Positions 1-11,965 are shown, counted from the stretch's first letter. The stretch: 64,000 nt of DNA from Metallyticus violacea (GCA_030762175.1 CM060833.1:170548501-170612500), one strand, 5' to 3'. The notes: generated by a model from the letters alone, not told the origin. Translations and numbers: made by a program.

Positions 1-367
1 CCATGCTGCCAAATATATGGTCAAGTTTTGTTAGTATAACAAGCTAATTAATAGTAAAATTAGACATCAAACAAAATAAATAAATGAACTGGATGAGACA
101 AGGTTGTAAAAAGAGTTTCATAACGAGAAAAATGAACATTGAATTTATTGCATATGTAACATAACCTTGACTCAAATCTGGCAAACATATTTCTAGAACT
201 ATTACATATGCAGTATGTAAATTACAAAGTTATATCACAATTGACAGTAAACTATCAGCAGAGAGCTACCGTTTTAAAACAGACTGCAATTAATGGAAAG
301 AGAGGAAAGGAAAACAAAAATAAGATGGTAGTAATAGTTAAAGTATTCGCATTTAATAAACGTGTTC

Positions 368-392
368 TTTTTTTTTTTTTTTTTTTTTTTTT
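368..392. repeat. poly-T homopolymer, 25 bases
   Basis: An uninterrupted T run. It could be the A-tail of a minus-strand retro-insertion, but the sequence to its right does not match any SINE in this window, so it is left as a simple repeat. Confidence 0.9.
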
Positions 393-978
393 ACTAGATG
401 GACATAATAGGTTTCTTTTTATTGCATCTAACAGCACAGATTCGCTGGTATTGTCAATTTATTCATAACAAGCCGTGAGGTCACATATACTAAATCTCCG
501 ATTCACCAGATTACATGTTAAAAACTGCTGGCGAACATGGGGGTTTCCCTCTTAATATTTCTGGATAAGACTGCTCGGCGAGTAAGAGAGGACTTGACAG
601 CTTACGGTTGCCTGGAATCTCCTTTCGCTCTCGTAAGAAAAGTTTCCCTTTCTGCGTCTAAAATTTACTACTAGGTAACCGGTAATATTTAGTGAGTTTC
701 GGTGGTAATTCCCCTCTCGTACAGTTTGGTGGAATTATTTAGTAATTAACTGCGCTCGAGGTTTCAATGTTTCTTGTTTACAAATCTATTTTGTGCCCAT
801 ATTTTTGGAATTTATGTAAATAATTGTACTTTGTAATATGTCTGTGAACTACTTTAAACGATTAAATTTGTGTTCACTACTAAACAAAATTGTCAAAATG
901 CTATCAACTTTTATATGTTTTAATATCCACTAATAAAGCACATGAATGTGTTAGTGAAAGAACATTTCATATATTAAT

Positions 979-1008
979 ATTATTTATTTATTTATTTATT
1001 TATTTTTA
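979..1008. repeat. TTTA tetranucleotide microsatellite
   Basis: About seven TTTA units in a row, in AT-rich DNA. Confidence 0.9.
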
Positions 1009-3711
1009 CGCACTCCATTTTAGGATTTTCGGCACCCATTATTAGATTTAATAAGAGAGCATTATTTTAATACAGTTAAGCTATTATTATTTATTGTTTG
1101 ATATTTTACAGCAAATAAAAATAGAGCTGACCAATAGCTGCCGGCGGATAAAGATCTCTCTTTAGCGGAATGTAATTCGCTTCCAAATAATCATTGTGTA
1201 TGCTGTAACCCTGAGCAAATATCGAATCAGTCCAGCAGCCGCTAAACACTACACCACTTTGATATATTACAAAGAAAGTTTATTTTTCACTTTATTAATT
1301 AGCTTATGTTTTTATATGCACTGCTTTTTAAAATTTAAAAAAATAGAACTCACATGGGCGGTTTGATTCATGTTTCTTTTCGTTCATACTTTCCGACTTC
1401 TGAGCTTTATTCGCTATCTTATAAATCTATGTCTCAGAATTGATTTTCTCTCTAAATGTTATGACCAAGTCTATTAGCATAAATTATTTTTGTATTATAA
1501 AGTATTTTAACGCAGTCATCTCTCTTTGTTCATAACACATTAGCAGAATATTGAAAAGCACACACATGTATCCAAGACTGCAGCCGAAAAACACAAAAGT
1601 ACATTCACGCAAAAAATAAAAAAAAATAAAATAAAAAGGCAAGGAAAAGAAGAGAAAGAAGCGACGTGTTCCGATCGAAAGTTTAATGTCACTTAAATCT
1701 CCGTTATATTTTGCTATGTTTCATGGCAGAGCTGACGTAAAAATGTGCTAAAGTCTTTGTAGAAATTATAAATGATTATTTTGGTCTTATTTATTAATTG
1801 TATTATCATATTAAATTAAATTTGTACAATAATAATAAAGAATAACAAAACAATACTTTCTAACGTCAATCAAGATATTAGATAAGTATAAACGTTTGGA
1901 ATATTTAATTGCGTCAGCAAAGTAGCGAACCATCTCAGTATTTACTTAATTGGCGAAATTTATTTATTGTGCAGGCAACAATAGGCACGTCCGCTTGCAC
2001 ATCTGCCGGGTGTGCGATAAATCTATGAAACCTAAGGGGCGGCGGGGAGTTCATGGACCCCAATGCTAATGCTCCCGGCGCGGGCGTAAGTGTCCCCAGC
2101 AAAACTCACGACACTACAGAGGCTGTTTCCCATTTGTACTTATAAAGTTATTATACAAACTTGCAGGAAGTCCCTGCCCTTCTTTACCGCGCGTTTTTGG
2201 GATCTGCATAGGAAATTATCTCTTACCCTACTCTTCGTCTAAGGCTGTGGATTTGCTCTGGTAAGATTATCTTTCAATGTTTCTTAGAGACAATAACGGT
2301 ACGGATGAGTTATCAATGGTGACTCGTAAATTGCCTGCAGAGAAACATTGTGGAGAGCCCTGCCACAAACTTACGCTCTCTCAAGATTAATTCAACAAAA
2401 ATTAGGGATTGTGAAATGAGTCGCACATAAGTATGACTATTCATTATTTGTTTAAAATAATTGGTCCTGTCACCGCAGCGCATCATACTCAATTGGCAGT
2501 TTTTCGAATTAACATATCCATGTAAGTGTCGGAAAACAAATCATATATTTGGATCACAAAAATCTACTGCAAAAATCTACCACATGAACACCAGGTTTAA
2601 GTTCTTGCCACTTGTGCTGAAGTGGAGAATTCCGTTTCCTGGGAAACATATTTTTAAATATTTCTCCAGGAGTGCGAGCATTTTATGTCTTTTTCGCCTC
2701 TTATATTCTCATAGTTCCCGTTTATAAAATGTATTACTTAACTATTGAACGTATATGTGCAATTGAAAAATTATCTTGAAATAATCTTTTGTCAGCTAAG
2801 GTAGTTCTGTACGAAAATATATTTAAATCCTTTTGAGGAATAAAATAATTAGTACTATTATTTTTCAATTAATTTTTTTCAGTATACCGTATACAAATCA
2901 CAATAAACACATGCGTGTACTGTCCACTGCAGCCTGTGCTATAGTACAGTTGAATGAAGTAAAGTTGTGTTTTGGCATTTTGTAGAGCAAGTAGGAAGAA
3001 AATTTCACTGGGTTTAATTTTCTTTATTTAAAAAAAGAAGGGGAAAAAAGCACAGCAGTAATAGTGAGTTTCTCCACTGGGGAATAGGAACCTGTTGAGG
3101 AAATCTCAATGATACCTCACTTTGGGGTTCTAAGAAGTATTTTATTCACAGAGGAAAGTAACATTTATGTTTGAGATATTACAAGTAATTTATCCACTCA
3201 AGAGTTTGCAAGCAAAGCTGCGCATACCGGTGGAGAGGGACAGAAAGCGAGAAGGCGGAGTCAAGTAGTGCTCGCTGTAACAAACATGTGGTAATCGGTT
3301 TAGAATCACTGACAGAGTCGCTCGTATGGTAATGCATTTTCAGTTAAACTAAATTAATTGTTCAAACTTGGGTCTCCTGAATTGTTATTCTGAAGAACTC
3401 CCAATTCATTTCATCCGCAATGTCTCCAAACAAAATTCATGGATGTCTGTAAATGGCAAATCATGATTCGGACGCTTCTTGCCCGACGTTTCTAATGAGA
3501 GACGTTTTATATTCCCACTCGACTATTTTACCTTCATCCATATTATACCAGGGATATATCACAAGTCATGGAAACTATTTTTTTTTCCTCGCAAATATGG
3601 AACAATAAGAAAAATCCAAGGTACACGATTGAAAGTATATGACATTTATGCTTTCCTGGTTTTTTGGCCGTCGTCTAATGGTCAAATTATATTTTACCAA
3701 TCTATAAATAC

Positions 3712-3790
3712 TAATATAATTGCCAAAAAATCAAAAACGTTAAAAAAGCCAAAAAGTTAAAATTTAAAAAACCACTGAATTTATATAATG
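3712..3790 (+). repeat. Short interspersed A-rich repeat, copy 1
   Basis: It shares the phrase TATAATTGCCAAAAA followed by A-rich sequence and a CACT(G/T)AATTTA-like word with 4188-4262. The copies are diverged and no coding or terminal motifs are seen. Confidence 0.35.
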
Positions 3791-4187
3791 TCGCTACCAC
3801 CGTAGATTTCTTAAAACTTTCTAAACTTGTAATTAGAGCGTGTTTGCGACGTCGGGGCTTTCTCTTATTAAAATCATTCTTTATCTTCACATGAAAGGAC
3901 TTGCAAACGAAAACTCATATTTATGAATCAAGTTATCTGAGATTTCTATTCATATTTGTAAGATTAAGAGAATTAATATGCTTTTGCTGTGTGACAGTCA
4001 GCGAGCCCTCCGTCCTATTTCGACTCTCCTACTCCCAATATAAGCATCTTGACTTCACTCTGCGCATGCTCTCTATAGTTCGCACCATTCTTTACTCAGT
4101 CACAGATAATCGGTGAAGTCTACAGTGTAACTTAACAGTGCGTTACAATATTTACATTATTGCCACTTCTGTGCTACACCTGTCTCA

Positions 4188-4262
4188 TATAAATATAATT
4201 GCCAAAAAGTCCAAAAAGCAGGTTAGATTAAAAAGCACTTAATTTAGATATTTGGGGAAATT
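4188..4262 (+). repeat. Short interspersed A-rich repeat, copy 2
   Basis: Direct-orientation relative of 3712-3790, sharing TATAATTGCCAAAAA and the AAAAGCACTTAATTTA-type continuation. The low complexity makes homology uncertain. Confidence 0.35.
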
Positions 4263-4280
4263 TAAAACAAATGTTAACTA

Positions 4281-5435
4281 CATTTTAGGTTACACACGAC
4301 CTTCAGTCATCACTTTGAAATTTCAAATGGCACCCCTATCATATGTTTTAATTAGGATTATATTGTTATTATAGCTTTTGTCTTGCAGCCTGGTAACGGA
4401 ATAACGGAATACGTTAATATATATGTCAATTAGTTTTAGGATAAAAACAAAACAAGTGAATAATATAAAAAGTATCAATATTGCAGGAATATCAGCCTAT
4501 TTCGGAACTTCTGACAAATCCGCTTAAAGGGTATACTTAATATTGAACAAAATAAAACTATTATATTAAAAATTCAGCAGTTTTATTCTGTTCAAATTAG
4601 AACAACTATCACAGTAAACAGAATGTGGTCTTAGGCAGCGGAGGATATTTTCGGTAGTTTACGGCTGGTCCTTTATTCCTAACCCTCCACCGTGAGCGTG
4701 CCGCAGGGAGGGGAGGGCGGTGACTGCATGGACGTAGATAGTGCAGATAGAGCATCGGTGGAGCCCCTTCCCTGAGTTGTACGAGTCCCTCGGAAAGTCC
4801 GCTTCCATTCCCGACGCAGGGACAGAAACCTTCCCAAATCGCAAGCCATCATCACACCGCGCCACCCCGTCGCTCTGGTACTTTCGTCCCTGTAACGGAA
4901 CCAGCGGAATAAAATGGGAGAGCGAAAAATTCATAGAGTAAAATATCCATTTCAGCATTCGCTTGTGACATGGCAAAAGCACGAAAAAACCTAAAATCAT
5001 GATAACAGATCCTACGGGTATTGAACCGAGAACATTTCAAATGCGAATGCCGAGCTTTACCGTCTGAGCCACCTCGTTCGGTGAATGTGTGATAACTAGG
5101 CATCGGAATTTCTAAGCACTAAAACCAGAATGAAGATGTTGTTCGTACTGCGTTATAGTCAACAGGTGGGAGGAGCTACGAACTATCAACTCCCTTCACG
5201 CATGTTACTCATCAGTTCTTTTTATCTGTTGGGGTGACTGATGCCTTTATTCTGATTTTGTTTATATTGATACAGTAGTTTAAGTGTTCCTAACTTGAAG
5301 TTAAATGCTTAAGAATTCCGATGCTCAGTGATAACCATTAATTCAGATTTAAATTTTAAGTATCATAAAGTAGGGGTACCATTTGAAATTTCAAAGTGAG
5401 TGGGAGTGAGGGGGTGCAAACTAAAATGAATCAAT
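4281..5435. mobile_element. Candidate DNA transposon or fold-back element with paired inverted arms
   Basis: A 21-base stretch at 4310-4330 (TCACTTTGAAATTTCAAATG plus one G) recurs exactly in inverted orientation at about 5381-5401. The match continues inward with ACCCCTA on both arms. Outward, both arms reach CATTTTAG after an equal-length but diverged spacer. The arms are about 1.05 kb apart. No transposase is readable between them, and much of the interior is occupied by a tRNA-headed SINE (4640-5087). A second, smaller inverted pair lies inside at 5100-5118 and 5306-5324. A non-autonomous DNA transposon later invaded by a SINE would explain this. No target-site duplication was confirmed, so the outer limits are approximate. 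Confidence 0.45.
4640..5087 (-). mobile_element. SINE-C: long tRNA-headed SINE candidate
   Basis: Read on the minus strand, the element begins near 5087 with a tRNA-like head. The A-box-like GGTGGCTCAGACGGTAAAGC is followed about 35 bases later by a B-box-like GGTTCAATACC, the spacing of an internal RNA polymerase III promoter. The body (4650-4960) is clearly GC-richer than the surroundings and CpG-containing, and is open in more than one frame, but no protein is recognisable. Only one copy is in the window, so the length and 3' end are guesses. It could instead be a tRNA-like head fused to unrelated unique sequence. Confidence 0.45.
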
Positions 5436-7987
5436 AGCGGATTTAAACTTTCCTTTCAACGTCATTGATTTTTTTAATTTACATTAAACATATTTTCAAC
5501 AGGTTATGCAAACTGGCAAGTTTTGAAATAAAAGTTATATATAAATAAATTTATGAAGCAAATATTTGTGTCACTCAAGTTTCAGGTTTCTCAATGGAAA
5601 ACGTCTGGAAGGTGTTCTAGTTTCTCGTACTTTGGATCCTAAGCCACATACATATTTTAATTACCCTCTGTTGCTCACTGTATGAATCAGATCAAACGGG
5701 GAGTCAAAATACTAAACGTTGTGTTAGGATTTCCATAATTGAGTATTAAAGATACAAATACTATTTGACAAAATATATACTGGTATATAATATTTAGAGA
5801 ATATTTTTCGGACATATTCCTAAACTTGAACAGAAAGCGTGGGTAAACTAAAGATAAATAACCCCTCTTTACAACAGTAATTGTGAAGTACGGACAAAGC
5901 CGTCACAGGCCGCAAGAGCCCACGGCGTTGCGAAAAGTTAATGCTCTCGAAATTCTTAAGGCACGGCATATCGTCGAGGTGGAAGTCAAACTCTGCTCTC
6001 ATTACAAAACTTAAAGGGGACATTTTCAATGTCTAGGAAAATTGCATTTAGACGAATGCATGAGTTGTAAAATATATTATGTATTATTTTTAAGTTCTTC
6101 ATTCAAATTATAAATATACAAATGAAGCAGAAAATAGAATACATTTAAGATTTCTTATTAAATGAAGTGTTTAATAATTTATTTGGAGAGAGTCTATCCA
6201 CTCTTTATAAATTGTTCGCCTCTCTTAAATCCTACAGAACCCAACATGAAACACTGCAAAGAAAAAAAAAATGCCTAGCTTACTAGAGGTACATTATATT
6301 ATACTGTTAAAATTGTTTTGTTTAATTGAACAATTAGTTATATGTTATTAAACGAAAATAACAGGAGTATCAATTCTCGCGGAACGATCATATATTCTTA
6401 CAAGTATTCACTCAGCGCATTATCTATAAATAACATTGCGAGATTGCGCAACTTATATCACAGTGAGATTATTTAAGTTACGGGCCAGCATAGTACGGCT
6501 GCGAACTGGAAGAAGTGCTCAGGTGAACCATAAGTCAAATGACCTCACTAGAGAATTTTTTCAGGCCTACTTTGAGTAACCGTAAATGACAATGTCACGT
6601 AGTGTGCCAGTTTCCCATAAAGAGAAATCCGATAAGGTGACAGACATTAATGGAAGTTTAACGTGAGGCTTTACGATAAGACAAATGAATACGAGAACCA
6701 GGAAAGACCTCAGCAAGTGTTCCAAAAACTTCGCTTCAACATAAAAGTTGCCATGAGAGGTTATTGCCCCTAATCCATGTGATGAAACAAATATATGGAA
6801 AGAAAGAAATTCACAACAGGGAAAAAGTTTTCTTTGCGCCAATAAAAGAGCATATGGGTCATATTGAAACTCCAGATGAAAGCGAACTTATATTTAGAGT
6901 TAGCTGTAGCAGAGTGTCGTATGTGTGTACCATCTGCTAGACGTTGTACATCTATTTGCTCAAATCGGAAACAGATCCAGCATTCCTAATTGCTTAAATG
7001 ATTTAAATGCAGTTTTGGATTCACATGTCTCCCGTTGCTGGATATTTCTGCTTCTATGAATATTATGTGATATCTTATCCTACAATAACTCATGTCCATT
7101 GCCTCCAAATGCTGAGATTTGTAGTAATTCCTCCATTCCCTACACATGTATAAACCGGCTCGAAAGTGATGCGTTACCGTTAACAACGCCAAGGGCCAGC
7201 CGGCAAATAAATTAATTTAGACCTACATTTCTATTTTGAAGAATAATAAATATATAATGTCTAAAAGTAAATTAATAGAAAATTACTATTCACTTTTATC
7301 TGAAAATATCACCTGTACATTTTATTTAGTAACAGTTATAACAACGTAGTTAAAACAATTATACTTATTTTTTTAACAATTTCTGTTAGATCTGCAAATA
7401 ATAATATTATTCTAAAGGAATTCTAAAGGACAAAGCATCTAATGCATCTAAATCCAATTTTGGATTTCATAAACCAAACCTGAACATTTCTATTCGTTAA
7501 GAGATTGTGTAAAAGCACATTCTCAATTAAATCGTTCTCAAGGTCTCTCATTGGGCGAGATGAAGGAACCCCCCTCCCCCATTTCTAGTGTTAACGTATA
7601 AACTGACTGGACAAAAACTCTTTAATAGTAAACAACATTATTATGTTACTGTTTTCAGTCACCTGACTTTGTCGTTTACGGTAACAAAATCACGGCATGG
7701 TAAAAACTCTCTATAGTCCCTTATATTAAACATAAACAGACGATGTATTGCGATTATAAAATATCAACCCCTCGTAACGCAGCTGGTATTCTTTGTTGTT
7801 TTGACGTCAGGTTGAGCAGTAAACGATGATAGATTACCAATGCAATGTTAATAGAATCAAAGGCAAGTATTTTGGGGAAAAAATCATAAGGAAAGGGGGA
7901 CCGAATATTCAATATCTGAGAGTGTTAACGCGAAGAATGTCATCACATTACAGTCATCCATAAACATGAATCATTACAGTTTACAGC
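5436..7987. other. AT-rich non-coding stretch
   Basis: Nothing recognisable. Frames on both strands (for example near 5820-6029, 6567-6842 and 6986-7192) are under 95 codons and lack motifs. Confidence 0.6.
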
Positions 7988-7997
7988 ATTATTATCA

Positions 7998-8043
<46 letters not shown>

Positions 8044-8071
8044 CATCATCATCATCATCATCATCATCATT
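7988..8071. repeat. Compound ATT / ATC microsatellite
   Basis: A long run of ATT units passes directly into a run of ATC units. Some retro-elements end in such trinucleotide tails, but no element body is recognised next to it. Confidence 0.9.
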
Positions 8072-8250
8072 ACTATGGATTTTTAAACTGTTGGCTTCGT
8101 CTTTAAGATACGATTGCAGGAATTCAACGATTCACAAAATACTGGAATTAAAATTACGCTGTTGTTCAGAAAAGAAGACAAGGAAAGCAATAGTCTAAAT
8201 GTGAATATAATTTTTACAATTATCATAATATTAGTGTTCGTTATTTAGCC

Positions 8251-8536
8251 TTTTTTTTATTGATTTATTTATGGACGCTCTTTGACATCTCAGGTCATCA
8301 GCGTCCCATTCAATTCAGGGCGTGAAACGGCCGACAAGTTTTGCTCAGAGGCCTCTTCTTTCAGGTTTGAGGTTCTTTTTCGTGCCGTAAATGTACGACA
8401 CGGGACCCACGGCTTTACTTCCCTTCCGAAGGAAGCCATACTTAGGATTTTTACGCCCAAAAAAATCCATCGGTCCTGGCCGGGTTCGAACCCGCGTTAT
8501 TGGGTGTAGGAGGCAAGTATGGCCACCAGGGCCGAC
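8251..8536 (-). mobile_element. SINE-A copy 1 (tRNA-derived)
   Basis: Minus-strand copy. The tail is the T run after 8250 and the head lies near 8536. The B box GGTTCGAACCC is intact in the reverse complement. Compared with copies at 13.4, 46.5 and 56.3 kb, about 11 bases covering the A box (TAGTGGTA region) are missing, as in copy 2. Flanks TTATTTAGCC (8241-8250) and TTGTTTAGCC (8537-8546) form a 9/10 target-site duplication, supporting insertion by target-primed reverse transcription. The body is shared with four other copies. Confidence 0.9.
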
Positions 8537-8734
8537 TTGTTTAGCCTGAACAAGCATAAATACCGGTGAAAACCATTATACACTTCACAAAAATGAAATG
8601 CATAAAACAAAATAGATTTAATTCATCCATAAAGTTAAACCTAAAACGATATTCATTCTTATAATTGTAAACGAATGGGGGGGGGGTCATTGCTTATAAA
8701 AAGTTGAAACATAACAATTTCTTTGCATACATGT

Positions 8735-8760
8735 TATATATATATATATATATATATATA
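8735..8760. repeat. TA dinucleotide microsatellite
   Basis: About 13 TA units. The following sequence (CAGGATGGAAGGGG) could be a transposon terminus that used the TA, but no partner end was found. Confidence 0.85.
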
Positions 8761-9584
8761 CAGGATGGAAGGGGACCTATGTTTTATTTTTACAAGATGA
8801 GTCTTCATGATGAATGAAAAAAAATGTACCATTTAGCTCTTTTTGGAGTTGTTTTCCAGTAATAGCAGCTAATTTGTTGCTTTAATTAAACATACATTTT
8901 ATGCAGTTTTATAAGTATTGAGGTTGTTTTAAGAACAATGGCTGGATAAATAATAATATGTTTCATAAACCTTTAATTCACCACCCCCAAAATTGGTTAT
9001 TTTTTAACGAATTGCGGCATATGCAAGAATTACTACGCTAGTATTGTAAACATCTCTTCAACTGCTGTTGTGCTTATTATTTATCATTAAATGTGAAACA
9101 AATGACTACAATGCAGAATATCTTGAGACGCTACTAGTCGAGGGTTAAATGCATCGAAAGGCGGATACTGAAAGAGATTACCGAACCAAGATTATTGGAC
9201 CGTCCGCAAATTTTCAATTGGTAATTTATACATACGTAAGTATTTGAGAACAGTTCCGAGGAATCGTTATACTTATAGCCTATATGCTTGTCTAATTTTT
9301 AAAATAAATAAATAATTATTTAATACCATCATGTGCTGAGAGAACCTGCAAACCACCATAAAAAGTTCTTTCAGGATGACAATGGTAGTACCCAAGGAAT
9401 AATTTCGCAAATGTTTAAGCTGGGCATTAACAGGAGGTGAAATCCTTGCGTTGCAAGATTGTGAAAAATAAAACGTCCATTACCTTCGGAACAAGTACCA
9501 TTATGACAACATTTATTTAAATAAAATGTTCAAAATAACACCAACTTTCACAGTTTATAATTCCCCATTAAATTCTGTGTGTAT
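8761..9584. other. Non-coding stretch between SINE-A copies
   Basis: No gene or repeat recognised. The short G run of ten bases at 8677-8686 lies just before the adjoining TA repeat. Confidence 0.5.
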
Positions 9585-9596
9585 ACTATGTAGGTT

Positions 9597-9888
9597 GTCG
9601 GTCCTGGTTACCATACCTGACTCCTAAGCCCAAGATCGCGGGTTCGAACCCGGCCAGGACCGATGGATTTTTTCGGGCGTAAAAATCCTAAGTATGGCTT
9701 CCTTCGGAAGGGAAGTAAAGCCGTGGGTCCCGTGTCGTACATTTACGGCACGAAAAAGAACCTCAAACCTGAAAGAGAGGCATCTGAGCAAAATTTGTCG
9801 GTCGTTTCACGCCCCGAGTTGAATGGGACGCTGATGACCTGAGATGTTAAAGAGCGTCCATAAATAAATCATTCAAAAAAAAAAAAAA
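9597..9888 (+). mobile_element. SINE-A copy 2 (tRNA-derived) with perfect target-site duplication
   Basis: A complete-looking copy. It has a head GTCGGTCCTGGTT, an intact B box GGTTCGAACCC, a body ending GATGACCTGAGATGTTAAAG, then AGCGTCCATAAATAAA and a poly-A tail of about 15. It is flanked by identical 12-bp direct repeats ACTATGTAGGTT at 9585-9596 and 9889-9900. As in copy 1, the A-box segment is deleted. The perfect duplication and clean A tail suggest this is the youngest insertion in the window. It lies opposite copy 1, about 1 kb away. Confidence 0.95.
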
Positions 9889-10566
9889 ACTATGTAGGTT
9901 AGGTTAGGTTGGTATGCAATAGTAGTATATTGATGCTAATGAATTATTTTTACGAAGTCTAGTCTACTGTCTTTTCAAGCATCTATAATAAAATTATATT
10001 TCATAATTTGCAATAGAGGAGCATAAAATATGAATTACAATATGTGCGTGATAAAAATTCCAACTTTCTAGAACATTTTATTTCAGAAACTTGCTAACTA
10101 TTTTAAAATGATATTAACAATTGCGTCTCTATGATTACTTTCGTTCACACACCATCACCAATTTCGAGGTATTCAGTATTGAGATCTACTCTGGCGCAAA
10201 GTAGTTTTAGCCTCTTTCTAGCTCTTGAACCACAGTTTTTGGAGGGATAATAGCTTCAACCCAACAGTAAAACGCTAATTGAACTTAGGCATTGAAAGAA
10301 AAAAAGCACCAGCCTCACGCCGAAATAAATATGACAGGCCGCCATGACAGTTATGTTGAAAAATAATATGATGACCTTGATACAAGTACCGTATTTTGTT
10401 TTCTTATCTTGAAAGTTGTGTATGCAGTTGTATTTACATCTTGCCCTGACAAACTATTGCTAAAATAAATACTGACATTTCAATCTTTGATGGAAAAAGT
10501 ATGAGTTTAAACTCGAATTAAGTAGTGTTAAGTATCTTAATATCTAAATTCTCTACCACATGCTCC

Positions 10567-10598
<32 letters not shown>

Positions 10599-11133
10599 CA
10601 ATAATAATATCCCATACACTCCTATAACTAAAAATCTAGAACTATTTGATTTCACCTCGAGTAGAATGAATAAATACAAAAAACTGTAAATACAAAACTT
10701 GTTTTTGATTATTCTCTCCACAAGTCAAAAGAATTTTTATGTGTTAAACAAGCTGAAATTAATATTTATGCAAACATTCGTGCTGCCACATTTTAATACT
10801 GCACTGTGCTGTCAACAAGTCTGGATAGGAACAACAACCTACGGCCATACATTCAATTTCGTAAGTTTAACCATAAGTTCTTGTCTTTTAAGACTCTCTT
10901 GGTTAAAAACTATATATTTTGAAGTTTTATTCTCTTTTATATCAAAATCTATACATCGCTACAAGCGCAGTCTGAAAATTTCAGACATGAAATTGGCATA
11001 TGAAATGTTCCTTTTTATGTTGGTATATCTGACTTAATTATTAATTTCAAATATAAACAACATGTTATTGCTCAAATAATTTATCCCATACAACTTTCTA
11101 AAGCAGATGTGTTATGGGTATTTCATAGAATGA

Positions 11134-11134
<1 letters not shown>
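9889..11134. other. Non-coding stretch with simple repeats
   Basis: It begins with the right target duplication, followed by two to three TTAGG-like units near 9893-9911. An AAT microsatellite lies at 10566-10609. The frame of about 112 codons at 10699-11037 has no recognisable motif and an AT-driven composition. Confidence 0.5.
10566..10609. repeat. AAT trinucleotide microsatellite
   Basis: About 14 AAT units with one AAC interruption. Confidence 0.9.

Positions 11135-11182
<48 letters not shown>
11135..11182. repeat. AAT trinucleotide microsatellite
   Basis: About 16 uninterrupted AAT units immediately upstream of the mariner relic at 11190. Confidence 0.9.
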
Positions 11183-11189
11183 TCGTGCA

Positions 11190-11965
11190 GTAATCAGGTT
11201 CTTTGTAAAAGTTGGTTTAACGCCAAAGGAAATTCATGCCAAATTTATAAAGATTATAAAAAATCTGCTTCATTTTCAATTATAATGGGCTACCGAATTT
11301 AAACACGGTCGCACCTGTCCATGTGAATTAAGTTAAGAACGTGTAAATACTGCAACAACGGTAGAATTCATTGATCAAATACGTTGCATGTTATTAGATG
11401 GCCGATTACAGTGAATTAAAATATCTGAAGACATAGGCATTTCAAACGAACCTGTATTTTGTATTTTGCATGAACAAACTGCGCAAGATGGATGCCACAC
11501 TTACAACCAGCACATCAAATATACATCCTTTGAAAATATAGCAAGCAGCAAAAGATGTTTTATCTGTAACAGAACTGATTTAAGTTGCATCCACCATCAC
11601 ACACCAGAGTCAAAACAAGAGTCAGGACGCCTGTTGGCAGCGCCAAAGAAGACAGAGGCGGTTCCATCTGCAATAATGATTATAGCGCCATGTTTTGAAA
11701 GATAATGCGCCTGTTTTAGCGGTAGGAAAATTTATAAAGTTGCAGTATGAATAGCTGGTTTTCAGATTTGGCTCCTTATGACCTGGCTTTTCATCAAATC
11801 AGGGCGTTTTTGCAGCTATAGAACAATTTTTAAAGACCATCTGGAAAACCATTACTTCAGAGATAGGATGGTCCATTGCTAAAATGAATGCAGGCAGATT
11901 ACACCAAAAAATAAAACAAATGTGGAAGTTAAACACTTGTATCTTCATTGTTAAGCCAAAGACTG
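11190..11965 (+). pseudogene. Mariner transposase relic, lineage 1
   Basis: Family members cut and paste DNA with a DD34D catalytic triad. Here the N-terminal helix-turn-helix reads RFFVKVGLTPKEIHAKF, followed by a decayed linker (TATTVEFIDQI) and EDIGISNEPVFCILHE. The region of the first catalytic Asp reads TDLSCIHHHTPESK, matching the usual ETWIHHxTPESK block. The second is KDNAPVLAV (usual HDNARPHTA) and the third SDLAPYDLAF (usual PDLAPSDYFLF). Several frameshifts and stops and missing blocks make it non-functional. Terminal inverted repeats were not identified. The copy is much more eroded than those at 23 and 58 kb and belongs to a different lineage. Confidence 0.8.

Larger units (their letters stand above)
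1..4260. other. AT-rich non-coding stretch
   Basis: No gene is recognisable here. The open frames are short, AT-biased and without familiar motifs. Contents seen are a poly-T tract, a TTTA microsatellite, and two diverged copies of a short A-rich repeat near 3712 and 4188. A slightly GC-richer patch around 1980-2110 has no readable protein. Confidence 0.6.

Noticed and set aside
4659..5103. Overlapping open frames in the GC-rich block
   Set aside because: They fall inside the tRNA-headed SINE-C candidate and are open in several frames without any known domain.
7988..8071. Trinucleotide tract as a CRISPR-like or tandem-repeat array
   Set aside because: Pure 3-base units without spacers; a simple microsatellite. 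No CRISPR array exists anywhere in the window.
8282..8557. Open frames of about 70 codons on both strands (also at 13366-13674 and 46412-46708)
   Set aside because: All are shadows of SINE-A copies; the repeated peptide arises from the shared repeat, not from a gene family.
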